Source of the DNA: Adenophora triphylla var. japonica | Taxonomy: Eukaryota; Streptophyta; Magnoliopsida; Asterales; Campanulaceae | Length of the DNA: 64,000 bases | Reading direction: 5' to 3' | Assembly (NCBI GenBank): GCA_022495995.1 | Contig: JAFEMH010001243.1 | Span: forward strand, 248,001-312,000 | Shown here: in pieces, positions 23,396 to 33,506 of the stretch | Position numbering within the stretch: position 1 is the first letter of the stretch | Layout of the letters: each line of letters begins with the position of its first letter | Notes under the pieces: generated by a model | Databases searched by the model: none | Told to the model about the DNA's origin: nothing | What the model saw: the letters and a program-made list of their open reading frames with translations, nothing else | Made by a program: the position numbers and the translations under genes

Positions 23396-23724
23396 GGTAA
23401 CACTCGGCCCACAAACACTACCGGTTCTTTTATCATCTTTTTCTCCTTGAGCAATTCCAGCCTTCCTTCGTTCTGGGTACTTCCCCGCGGATGTCTCATC
23501 TTGTCACAATTGTAACATTTCTTTTCCTTATACCAAAGATTCATCGCCTTGTGCTTCCCTCGCACACTTGACATTTCTCGCAGTTCCTCGCCCTGGGCAT
23601 CAATTTTGTTCCCATCCTTGCGGTTATCGAAGTTCTTATTCGTACTTGCTTGCAGTACCTTCTTTCCACGGTTCTTATCCGTAGCTTTCCCTTCTCGAGC
23701 ACTTTCCTTTTCTCTTCTCGCCAT
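23392..23724 (-). pseudogene. gag C-terminus with degenerate zinc knuckle
   Basis: A lysine- and arginine-rich stretch on the minus strand ends in KKCYNCDKMRHPRG, a CCHC knuckle that keeps the CxxC pair and the His but lacks the final Cys at the expected place. It overlaps the start of the protease segment. The capsid part of gag expected before it is not found; minisatellite-like DNA is there instead. Confidence 0.7.
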
Positions 23725-23934
23725 CGCGATAACTATTTGCTTCCTCCTCCACTACTCTCGCTCTTTCCAACACTCTGTCCCATAAGTTGTCGCGAGTAAT
23801 GGAGTGATTCTCAGATTCGATTCTATCACTCGCACTGCCTTCAAATTTCCTTGCCTTCTGTTCTCATTATCGAAGAACGATAATATAATATTCACGTCAG
23901 CGTCATGATACAGTACACTATCACTCACGCCAAT

Positions 23935-24440
23935 TCATACTCATGAATAGGTCGTTTCAATAGGCTTCTATTATACTAGCGGTCCTTTTTACTAGACCAT
24001 CAATCACTTCACTAGACCGAATACACATTCACAATTCATTTCACTAGACTATTGGTCATTTCATTAGGCCACACAATTTCATAGGTCATTTCAACGGACC
24101 CTTAATTCATACTCATATGTCGTTTCATTAGACTAAACATGTACATTATAGGTCAATTCACTAGACCTACAGGTCATTTCAATAGACCAACATTACTCTA
24201 CATAAGTCGTTTCAACTAGACTCATGGGTCGCTTCATTAGACCAATACATTTCCTTAGGTCGTTTCAATAAACTAATGTTCACAATTTCATACTTTCGCC
24301 GTTTCAATAAGCCGATTTTCATCTTCATCGCCGTTTCAATAAGCCAATTAATCAACACTTGGCCATTTCAATAAGCCATATTATATCTACAAGTCATTTC
24401 AATAGACTTTACTTTTCATTCATGGGCCATGCTACTAGGC
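23935..24440. repeat. degenerate minisatellite built on a GGTCATTTCAATAGGCC motif
   Basis: About 15-18 irregular copies of a 25-45 bp unit containing GTCATTTCA(A/T)TAGAC-like words fill the place where the gag capsid coding region should be. Reading frames do not stay open through it. Confidence 0.75.
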
Positions 24441-24639
24441 CATTGTTCCAGGTCAATACACATATTTAACACTTAAGGAACAATAAAATTCACATAATTA
24501 AACACATAAGTCAAAGAAAATCACTTACTTGACTAAAATAAAGTTTTCACTTCAAAACGTAAATCACAAATATCTCAAGTTCTTTATATCATAACTAAAA
24601 CTTGCTAAATCTAAATCACTTCTAGAAATAACAGTAAAA

Positions 24640-25000
24640 TAGTATAATACTCCACTTCTCATTCATGGAGCTACAATCTTCCTAGGTCTTCCCCTAGGTC
24701 TTCCATTCGGAATCTCGCACCTTCTTCGTGGATCCTCTGCCTACGAACCGGGGTTGCCACCTCGCTCGATTCCACCACTCTCACTCTCATCATCAATCAA
24801 AATCGGAGCGGCTTCACTCCCTATCATTTCCTCAGCTACTTCTTCCATAGCATTCTCATTCACTAAGTTACCTTCGTTTGACACTTCAGCTACTAGCACA
24901 TTAGCCTTCAAATCTTTAAGCTCATAATACCATTGGTAAGCTTGCTCTCTTACTTGATTATTATAAGCCTTTTCATCAATAACAATTCACATTTAAACTT
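24640..25000 (-). pseudogene. gag-upstream acidic segment with AT-hook-like motif
   Basis: On the minus strand a frame reads QAYQWYYELKDLKANVLVAE, then an acidic stretch (AAPILIDDESESGG), and ends near the basic motif GRPRGRPRKI before a stop. Two overlapping GRPR blocks resemble an AT-hook. An in-frame stop interrupts it near 24740. It lies between the primer-binding site and gag, where Tekay-type elements carry their N-terminal gag sequence. A function in DNA binding is only an inference. Confidence 0.45.
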
Positions 25001-25059
25001 AAAAGTTGTCCTCTAGATTACTCGGAGAATCCTGTTATACTTCCAAGGGAATTTTATTC

Positions 25060-25345
25060 TAGGTTCTTTCCCAAAATAGTAAGTTCTCCAAATAGAAAGT
25101 TTCTAAAAATAGCAAGTTCCTCAGAATAGCAAGTTTCTTAATAAAGAAAGTTTCCAAACTTAGAAAGTTTCCAAACTTAGAAAGTTTCATGAATAGAAGG
25201 TTTCCACAAATAGTAGGTTCCCATAATTGGAAGGTTCCCAAAATAGCGGGTTCCTAAAATAGTAACTTCCCAGATATAGAAGGTTTCCGACTATAGAAGG
25301 TTTCCTAAAAGAGCAACTTTCCAAAAGTGTTAACTTCCCAAAGTA
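25060..25345. repeat. 21-24 bp minisatellite (AAAGTTTCCAAA-type unit) in the element leader
   Basis: About a dozen variant units with AATAG(C/T)AAGTTCC / AGAAAGTTTCC words run tandemly in the untranslated leader between the 5' LTR and the gag-upstream segment. Confidence 0.8.
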
Positions 25346-25423
25346 CTATGTAAGCCCAATCGTGGTTGAGTACTATTTCTCCTAATAATCTTAACTTCTA
25401 ATGTCTCCCATGTGACCTAAAGC

Positions 25424-25441
25424 CATTGCTTTGATACCAAC
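25424..25441 (-). other. primer-binding site of the Tekay-type element
   Basis: The minus strand just inside the 5' LTR reads TGGTATCAAAGCAATGG, close to the TGGTATCAGAGC complement of initiator tRNA-Met used by most plant LTR elements. Confidence 0.8.
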
Positions 25442-27035
25442 TGTAAGGACCCCAACTTTTCATTAATAAACATAATTCCATTCATAAATAAAATTCCCAA
25501 ATTGAGATACTTTAACGGCTAGTACATCTAACCATAATTCAAATGCAGAAAAATAACTGTCTTTCAACCTTAACGGCTAGTACATCTAACCATAATTCAA
25601 ATGCGGAAAATAACTGTCTTTCAACCTTAACGGCTAGTATAACCCACTAGCTCGATAAATACATAATGATTAATACCAAACCCTAACCCCGATTCAAGCC
25701 GCTATCCCTGCGACCGGTCAACTTCTCCTACCGCTTACCTGGGAGGGAAAAATAAGAAAAGGGCGAGCGAACAATGCTCGCAGTTCATACGGAGTCTTTC
25801 CGGATACTAAGGAAAGATGACCGAAAGAACGAAACCAATCAATTATATTTCAACGAAAGGCTATCATCAATAATCTTAACTGTACACATTCAAAATACAT
25901 ATATCATACTTTAAAGAGAACATGGCCCTATCACAAGTTCGTCAATTCCGTAGTTTCAAACACCTTTCGTGGTGTCACACCTTTTCGTGGTGTTAAGAGA
26001 ATAAGAGAACTTCCACCTTTTCGTGGTGCTCTTATTATGATATATCATGATAATCAAACTACTTCATCAAGTAGCAATTTAAAAGTCTAAGTTCTTTTCA
26101 ATCAAACTAGACTATCTTAATTAGTCCTTTTCAATCGACTAATCTAACCGCACTGTTTCAATTAGATACGCTTATAGTTCACATAATATTCCGTACAAGA
26201 ATACATAAAGCAATTTCAATTCACTGATACCCGTATCAACAACATATATCAAGGGTAAGATAATCAAAAGACGTTATATCAACATCGGAGTTCAAATGCT
26301 ACGGCCATTAGTAGTCGCTTGAAAGAATTATGAGGAATCCTACATTAAAGGATGAATTTCAAATATACTTAAGGAACGTAATCCCTTACCTCAAGTTACT
26401 TGCGTTTCCTTGCAAATCATTCTTGCACGAATCTACAATCACGCAAAAGCGAAATCTCAACCTTAGGTACAATTTACTTTTATCTACTTAGTACCTTTAA
26501 TCATTTTAATCAACTTGGTTAACCTATGAGTTATTCTTCTTAACTCCTTTTATGGTTAACTAATACCCTAACAATGTTACCAAAACATCCCTAGGGTTCT
26601 AGGATCAATTCCCATTCATTACCTCCAATACTACACTCACACACACTAAATTCACCTTATTCAGCATACAAAACACACACACAGCATACCACACACCCAC
26701 GGCATACCACACACCCATGCACCCTCTCGTACACCCACCGCATGCACCCACTCACCCTCTGTACACAGCCACTGTACACACACCCACACAACACATATAC
26801 ACACTCAACAGACCCCAACACACACTCACTCACCCTAATCCTTACACCCGTACACGGCTGCCACCACCCCTCATACACACCAGGCAGCAATACACTCACA
26901 CACAACAGGAACACACGCACACACTGCCTACACCACACACATACAGACCCTAATTCAATCAAAGATTCCTAGCATGGCCTAATTGAATCAACATCAAAAT
27001 AAATTCCATGCTAACTCCTTAGTTATAATCAACTA

Positions 27036-27341
27036 CTCCCTCCTTCCCACCCAGCTTAAGAAAAAATGAAATGGCACGGGAATTAAGGAATATTATTATA
27101 GTATTAGGAGAGAGAATGAGTGGAAGAAGTGTTGTGAGTGTGAAAAATTAAATAGGAGAGAGAATGAGTGGGATGAATAGTTAGGAGAGAGAATGTTGTG
27201 AGTGTAAAAGTAAAGTAGGAGAGAGAATGAGTGGGGTAGAAAGAGTATAAAAATAATAAAAACTTTTCATTTTTGGAATTCTTAAGATCGGCGGGACGCC
27301 CAAAATGAAAAGTTTTCTTAAGATCGGTGGGACGGAGGGAG
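27036..27341. mobile_element. Stowaway-type MITE inserted in the 5' LTR
   Basis: Ends CTCCCTCCTTCCC and GGGACGGAGGGAG are inverted repeats with TA on both sides (27034-27035, 27342-27343). The other LTR has the empty site CAACTATAATATTTC, so the MITE arrived after the retrotransposon inserted. Confidence 0.92.
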
Positions 27342-27619
27342 TATAATATTTCAAGATTTAAACACCATAATCTGAATTTCCTCAACCCTAGTTCCATTCT
27401 TTTAGGGTGCTTAAGATTTCTCCAAAGTTTCTATAAGATTTTCTATCCTAGAATCCAAAACAAGATAGTGATAGTTTACCTTGGTTTTGATTTCTGACCC
27501 TCTGAAGAACTTCTTCTTCTCTAAGCCTCGGTATTTCTCCTTCTCTCTCACAGTTCCCTCCTGGAACTGCACTGATCCTTCTGTCCGCTTCCTCTCTCTC
27601 TGTTGGCGTGACTTCCTTC

Positions 27620-27620
27620 T

Positions 27621-27682
<62 letters not shown>
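27620..27682. repeat. (CT)n microsatellite
   Basis: About 29 CT units in the 5' LTR. The corresponding position of the 3' LTR has only a short CT run near 19475. Confidence 0.9.
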
Positions 27683-27684
<2 letters not shown>

Positions 27685-28159
27685 CGTTTTCTTTCTTTTT
27701 AGCGTAACCCTCTTCAGCCTTGTCCCCTCTTTATTTATATCCCATGCTGATCCTTCCCTCTTCTCTTTTGCCGTTGTAAACATATGGAGAGGCTCACCCA
27801 CTCGGCTTCCATCTGTTAGAGAAATCCAAGGGCCTCTAGGGTTTATGAAATATGCTATGGGTTTCCTAAACTTAACCCAAATTAATCAAGTCCAATTCCA
27901 AGTCCAAAACAAATATCCTAAGCTGACAAAATCAAGCCCAACTAATCCTAGTCCATCTAGGAAAGAAATAGACCCACATAATTAATTAAATAACTAACAT
28001 AATTAATTAAGGAAATTCATATTACATAAATAAATAAATAGTATCAAATTTTAGGGTTGTTACAGGTTGTAATGAGGGTTCATAAGGGGTTCATAAGGTC
28101 TCATATATTTCTAGGTCAGAAGGAATAAGTGGATAAGTTGTTGGAAATTCAAATTCATA

Positions 28160-28402
28160 CTCCCTCCGTCCCACAATAATCCGTAAAAAGACCCCTTTTG
28201 GGCGTCCCACAATAATATGCACTTTCCCAAAATGGAAATGAGACCCACTTTTCTCTACTCACAACACTTTTCAAATTTACTATTCTCTCCACTCATTCTC
28301 TCTTCTATTTTACTTTTACACTCACAACACATTACCTTTATCATCTTTTACCTTAATTCCCGCGCCGACACAAAAAGTGCGTAGAATTGTGGGACGGAGG
28401 AG
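28160..28402. mobile_element. Stowaway-type MITE
   Basis: CTCCCTCCGTCCCACAATAA at the left and GTGGGACGGAGGAG at the right are inverted termini, flanked by TA. The 243 bp body is non-coding. Confidence 0.85.
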
Positions 28403-28512
28403 TATACGATATGAAAAGTATTATACCACGGTATTCCCGGTTGACATAGTAAAATAATGTAGGAGAAAGAATGAGTAGAGGGAGTATACGATATGAAAAG
28501 TATTATACCACG
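28400..28512. repeat. 33 bp direct duplication at the edge of the NLP copy
   Basis: AGTATACGATATGAAAAGTA followed by TTATACCACGG occurs at about 28401 and again at about 28480. The second copy ends where similarity to the NLP gene starts. It may mark a rearrangement junction. Confidence 0.6.
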
Positions 28513-29550
28513 GAATTCACACCCCTACTACTATCACCGAAAATGAGGCAGGAGCCTTCCAAAATAAAGGAGAGGTTCTACAGGCTAATTTCGAAATGAA
28601 TGAGTTTGCCGGAGAGGTTCTAGAGGCTAATTTCGACATGGATGAGTTTGCCAATAGCGTAGTTGTTTCTAGTAAAGATCTTCAACAGAGAAAAGCTTTT
28701 GTTCTTGAGAACAACTGTCAAGAGAAGAAATCAGTAAGTGTTTTGGAGGAAAAACGTTTAGAGAAGAAATCAAAGGCACAAAATCAAAAGGAAGTCTCAT
28801 GTTCTTACGCAACTCTCGAACAACATTTTGGAAGGAAGCTTGAGGATGCAGCAGAGAGCCTTGGCGGTAAGTTAAGCAAACGAACCATTTCCATTTCCTT
28901 TCCCTTTTATTTTTTTTTCTGCCAACTTGATATATTTTTCTCATATTGTGGTCAAACTTATCCCTACTTTCTGAATATTCCTATTCTCGCATGGAATTCC
29001 CTACCCTTTTCCTGTAGCCATTAAAATGAGAAAGGAAAAATGATAGGTGGGATAGAGGTTTTGATTTTTTATTTTCCTTTTTGCAGTTAGTCGATCTACA
29101 TTTAAGCGCATGTGTAGGGAGAATAATATCAAGAGATGGCCATTTCCAAAGAGAAGGAAAGTTACTTCTTTGCCACCCATCCCAAAGCCAATCAATGAAT
29201 CTATTCAAAGTAACATTGGCCTAATTTCAGATTTTACAAGGGAAGATCCTTCATCTTCTGATGCGCCTATCGTTTTGGCACCAATGCCAGCCACGAGTAC
29301 AATAATGGGAAAGGCAAAATACAAGAATGATTTTATAAAGTTTCAACTTTCTTTTTCATCAAGAATGATAGACTTGGTGGAGAAAGTGACGCGCAGGTTG
29401 AAATTAAGTGAAGGGATGTTTAAGATCAAATATAAGGATGTTGATGGTGATTATGTTCTTATTACCTGTGATGAGGACATTCAAGTTTGCATCAATAGTG
29501 TCACGGAGGGGACTGTAATCAAAATGCTGATCGAGCATGTTAGTGTTTAA
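28512..29550 (+). pseudogene. NLP: partial NIN-like protein (NLP) copy: RWP-RK and PB1 exons
   Basis: This 5'-truncated plus-strand copy corresponds to the second half of the minus-strand NLP at 35.3-37.6 kb. Exon a (to 28870) ends in CSYATLEQHFGRKLEDAAES; exon b (29087-29550) begins VSRSTFKRMCRENNIKRWPF, completing the RWP-RK DNA-binding domain (RWPFPKRRK), and continues into a PB1 domain with DVDGDYVLITCDEDIQ. The intron between them has GTAAGT and TTTTTGCAG. PB1 ends at a normal stop. A C-run one base shorter than in the sister copy breaks the frame near 28520. NLPs are nitrate-responsive transcription factors. With no promoter or 5' exons it is called a pseudogene, although 28596-29550 is open apart from the intron. 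Confidence 0.8.
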
Positions 29551-29791
29551 CACTTGTGTTAGGCACTTGTATTGCCTTATGTGATGCCACCATGCTGATA
29601 GTTTGATAGGACGGATTTATGCTATCTACTTTTTATGTTTTCCATTTAAAATATCATATAAGTTATAAAATGATAACTAAAACATAATTGCTACCAACAA
29701 AAATGCCAACATAATTACTAGCTCAAGCATGACTCAAAATAGAACCGACACAAGTGTTAAAACACTATTGATGCAATACTAGTGCCGACAC
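29551..29791. other. spacer of an NLP inverted duplication
   Basis: Non-coding ~240 bp between the plus-strand PB1 exon and its inverted copy. A 24 bp word starting GCCGACACAAGTG is present twice near 29748 and 29783. Confidence 0.6.
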
Positions 29792-30103
29792 AAGTGTTAA
29801 AACACTAACATGCTCGATCAGCATTTTGATTACAGTCCCCTCCGTGACACTATTGATGCAAACTTGAATGTCCTCATCACAGGTAATAAGAACATAATCA
29901 CCATCAACATCCTTATATTTGATCTTAAACATCCCTTCACTTAATTTCAACCTGCGCGTCACTTTCTCCACCAAGTCTATCATTCTTGATGAAAAAGAAA
30001 GTTGAAACTTTATAAAATCATTCTTGTATTTTGCCTTTACCATTATTGTAGTCGTGGCTGGCATTGGTGCCAAAACGATAGGCGCATCAGAAGAATTTCT
30101 TAT
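29792..30103 (-). pseudogene. NLP: displaced PB1 end of the minus-strand NLP gene
   Basis: The minus strand encodes the NLP PB1 domain (KAKYKNDFIKFQLSFSSR, then DVDGDYVLITCDEDIQ, then the terminal IEHVSV and stop). It is nearly identical to the end of the plus-strand copy at 29250-29550. At 30103 similarity stops abruptly and PRT6-block sequence begins. The rest of the same gene resumes at about 35303. About 22 bases of NLP sequence between the two points are missing. It forms a palindrome with the plus-strand copy. Confidence 0.8.
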
Positions 30104-30311
30104 CAAACAGAATGACTTTTATTCAGCTTTGCAGGAAATTAATTTGGTGCTACCATTGTTTCAAATTTTGATGTAAGGGCTCTCTCAGTTGTATCAAATA
30201 AAAATAAAAAAATTAAGGGGCCATGCTGAACTCTGTTATCTTTGTTCTTGTTTATGAAGAAAATAGAAATCATGTAATGGGATCTCAGTCTTGTCCTTTG
30301 TTCTTTATCAG

Positions 30312-33300
30312 AGGCTTGTCGGAGTAGGAGTTCCACAAGAGAGTCTTGAGCAGCTTCAGACTGGGTTAATTGCATTTGCTAAGCAAAACAAGTTCCTAAT
30401 ACCAGAGATAGTCTCTGCTATCCTGCCTTCTGATGCGGAGGTGATTGGGTCTATTTTGGAAGCTCAGGTAGATTCTACAAAAGAGTTGACTGGTCCAAGC
30501 ACTGAAGACCTATTTCATGAAAGCATGATTTGGTTGCAGTGGTTGATGTTTTAGGGTGAACCAAGTGCAGTCTCTTATAGGCACCTCGCTGTGATGAATG
30601 TTGGGCAGCGTGGTGTTTGTGGGGCTGTTTGGGGAACAACGATATAGCATACCGCTGCAGAACATGTGAGCATGATCCGACATGTGCAATCTGTGTTCCG
30701 TGTTTCCATAATGGGAACCATAAAGATCATGATTACTCCATCATATATACTGGCGGTGGTTGCTGTGACTGCGGGGACGTGACTGCATGGAAACGTGAGG
30801 GTTTTTGTTCTAAGCATAAAGGTGCTGAACAGATAAAACCCCTTGATGAGGAGATTGCAAATTCTGTTGGGCCGGTTTTAGATCATCTTCTCTTTTCCTG
30901 GAAGACCAGGCTCCTGTTTGCAGAAGAAATTCACGAGGACAATCCCATAGTAGATGATCATACTGTGGATGTAAGACAGGTTGCAGATGAGCTGACATCT
31001 GCGATTGTGGGGATGCTTTTAGAGTTCTGCAAGCTCAGTGAAAGTTTGCTCACTTTTGTTTCCGGGAAAGTATTCACTACTGTTGGATTGTTGGATGTTC
31101 TTGTCAGAGCTGAAAAGTTTCTGAGTGTTGGTGTTGGCAAGAAGCTCCAGGAATTACTTCTGAAATTACTGAGCGAGCCTATATTCAAATTTGAATTTGC
31201 AAAATCTTTTTTGAGCTATTACCCGAAAGTTGTCTATAGACCCGTAGAACAGTGTAATGATGCAATTTTTATAAAGTATTCTCTGCTTTCCATATTTTCG
31301 GTACAGATCTTCACAGTGCCTACCCTAACTCCTCGTCTTGTGAAGGAAATGAATCTTTTGGCCACCCTATTAGAATGTTTGAGCGATATATTCAAATCTT
31401 GTACCGGAGAAGATGGACAACTAGAGGTAGTTGATCATTATTTTCTCTTCTTACAATTGCAGTGCCATTTCTTTACATCATGTTGTGAGTTCCTCTTTCA
31501 GATACTTAAGTGTCCTTGGTATAAAGACTGGTGTCTAATTATGCTTTACCTTTGAAAAATGCTATTCAGGAAATATTTATAATATGTGGATATACCTATG
31601 AATAAGCATGAATGCTAGTGTGGTAGTACTTTTAAAAGATAGGGTAAGTAATATATTTTTTTAATTTGCAAATAGTAAAAACTCTGAAGTAAAATTGGAT
31701 GACATAACCAAATAGTTGTTCAGCCAAAAATAGGTTTCTAGCCACAGATTGTAAGTACACTTGCCTTCATGAAGCAAAATCCTTTTGGCATGTAGAAAAG
31801 TAATTTTCTGTGTCAATGATTTTCCAATCAAGAGACAACTTTACATGGCTATTTTATTCAAGTGATTTTGTGGCCTCACTTCTTCCTTTGTGTTAGTCTA
31901 TGTTGCTTTGACTTAGATTGCTAAATCTCCTTTCATTAATAATGCAATGACTGGTATGTTATGTTCAATGTGGCTAACTTTCCCTTTATACCGCCACTTC
32001 ACATCCTAGTCTTGAGTTTTCCTTTACTTTTTCCTCTCTCTCTCCCCCTCCCCCCCGGTTTAGATTAAGAAGTTATTGGTATGCCTTGCAGGTTTCGAAG
32101 TGGGGAAACTTGTATGAAACAACTCATCGTGTGGTTGAAGATATCCGATTTGTCATGAGTCATTCTGCTGTACCCAAGTATGTGACATGTGATCGGCGAG
32201 ATATCTCAAGAACTTGGATGAAACTCTTGGCTTTTGTACAAGGGATGAACCCTCAAAAGAGAGAGACAAACCTTCATGTAGAAGAAGAGAATGATAATAT
32301 GCATCTGCCGTTTGTTTTAGGTCACTCTATTGCTAACATTCATGCTCTCTTAGTGGCTGGCGCATTCTCTCTGAATAGGCAAGAGACAGATGATGAAGAT
32401 ATTTCCATTACATATAATCAGGATTTTGAAGACCAAGATAGTCTAAGACATGCAAAAGTGGGGAGGCTTTCACAGGAAGGCTCTGTTTGCAGCGTTACTG
32501 GGAGGAGCAGTTAAATGGATTGTGAAATGAAGAGTCCTGAAGTTGATGCCGATAATCTGCCAATTCCAAATTCTGTTTCATGGTTGACATATGAGTGTTG
32601 GCTATTGAGAACTGGCTGGGAATGGATAGCTCATCCGGAATTCTTCTTCGTATCTCAAATCCAAAAACAAGTAATTCCCCAGCTACTAATATGTTTGCAT
32701 CGAAGAAAACAGCATCTAAGTTCAGAAGAGGAAGAAATATTTTCAAGGCAAATAGTTCTTCATCGACCAGTAAACATATGAATTTGCGAGGTGGTCTTCA
32801 TTCTTTTGCCAGTGTGGAGAGTGGGCCAAGTGATACCAGTTCTCTGGGTTCTGATGATGGTACAGTGGAGGGAGAGTATGCCAATGAGTTAGAGGCCCTC
32901 CATTTTTTGAGTTCGTCTGACTGGCCAGATATTTTTTAGGATGTTAGTTCACAGGATATATCTGTTCACATCCCATTACATCGTTTGCTTTCTTTGATTT
33001 TACAAAAAGCGCTGAGGAGATGTTATGATGAATCTGCAACAGTCGATGTGATGGGTGCTAGTTCTTCTGATTCATTGTCAGAAATTTATCATGATTTTTT
33101 CGGTTATGTTTTAGGAGGTTGCCACCCTTGTGGCTTTTCTGCTTTTGTTATGGAGCATCCTCTTCGCATAAGGGTATTCTGTAGTGAGGTTCATGCTGAA
33201 ATGTGGCGGAAAAACGGCGATGCTGCAATATTATCTTATGAGTGGTACCGTTCAGTAAGATGGTAGGTTAGCTCTTCTTGTGAAACTCACAGTCACAAGT

Positions 33301-33506
33301 TCGTTTGGTTGTTTATCGTAAAGTTTAATTTTATTCTCTATTTTTCTGTTGGTTACTCGGCACAGGTCAGAGCAGGGTTTGGAACTTGATCTATTTCTGC
33401 TTCAGTGTTGTGCTGCGTTAGCTCCAGCAGATCTTTATGTTAATAGAATCTTGCAACGATATGGGTTATCAAGTTTTCTTTTCTTGAGCTTGGAGAGATC
33501 TAGCGA
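30312..33506 (+). pseudogene. PRT6: PRT6 (N-degron E3 ubiquitin ligase) pseudogene, UBR-box part
   Basis: Exons on the plus strand match plant PROTEOLYSIS 6, the N-recognin that ubiquitinates Arg/N-degron proteins such as group VII ERFs. Exon at 30312-31426: RLVGVGVPQESLEQLQTG, the UBR box (AYRCRTCEHDPTCAICVPC, NGNHKDHDYS, GGGCCDCGD) and a helical part. Exon at 32092-33262: VSKWGNLYETTHRVVEDIR, TASKFRRGRN, SSSDWPDI and MEHPLRIRVFCSEVHAEM. Exon at 33366-33506: LELDLFLLQCCAALAPADLY. Introns keep GT-AG ends. Disablements: TAG at 30552, a one-base deletion near 30635 inside the UBR box, TAA at 32512, a frame break near 32607, and TAG at 32937. The 5' start and the RING/C-terminal exons are absent. 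Confidence 0.9.
31427..32091 (+). other. intron of the PRT6 pseudogene
   Basis: Non-coding, T-rich. It starts GTAGTTGATC and ends ATGCCTTGCAG. No repeat is recognised. Confidence 0.7.

Larger units (their letters stand above)
17565..28064 (-). mobile_element. Ty3/gypsy chromovirus (Tekay-type), full length, decayed
   Basis: Two long terminal repeats (17565-19864 and 25442-28064) with TG...CA ends flank a 5.6 kb interior read on the minus strand. GGTTG stands outside both ends (17560-17564 and 28065-28069) as a 5 bp target duplication. A tRNA-Met-type primer-binding site lies beside the 5' LTR and a polypurine tract beside the 3' LTR. The domain order protease, reverse transcriptase, RNase H, integrase, chromodomain is that of chromoviruses. 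Stops and frame breaks cut every domain, and the gag core is missing. It inserted in intron 6 of the CLT pseudogene. Confidence 0.92.
25442..28064 (-). repeat. 5' LTR of the Tekay-type element
   Basis: Same structure as the 3' LTR but 2,623 bp. It is longer because of a Stowaway at 27036-27341, absent from the partner LTR, and a longer CT run at 27620-27680. Many of the remaining differences from the 3' LTR are clustered at CAG/CTG-type sites. Confidence 0.9.

Noticed and set aside
27448..27985. Ser/Leu and Glu/Arg-rich frames around 27.6 kb
   Set aside because: CT microsatellite inside the 5' LTR.
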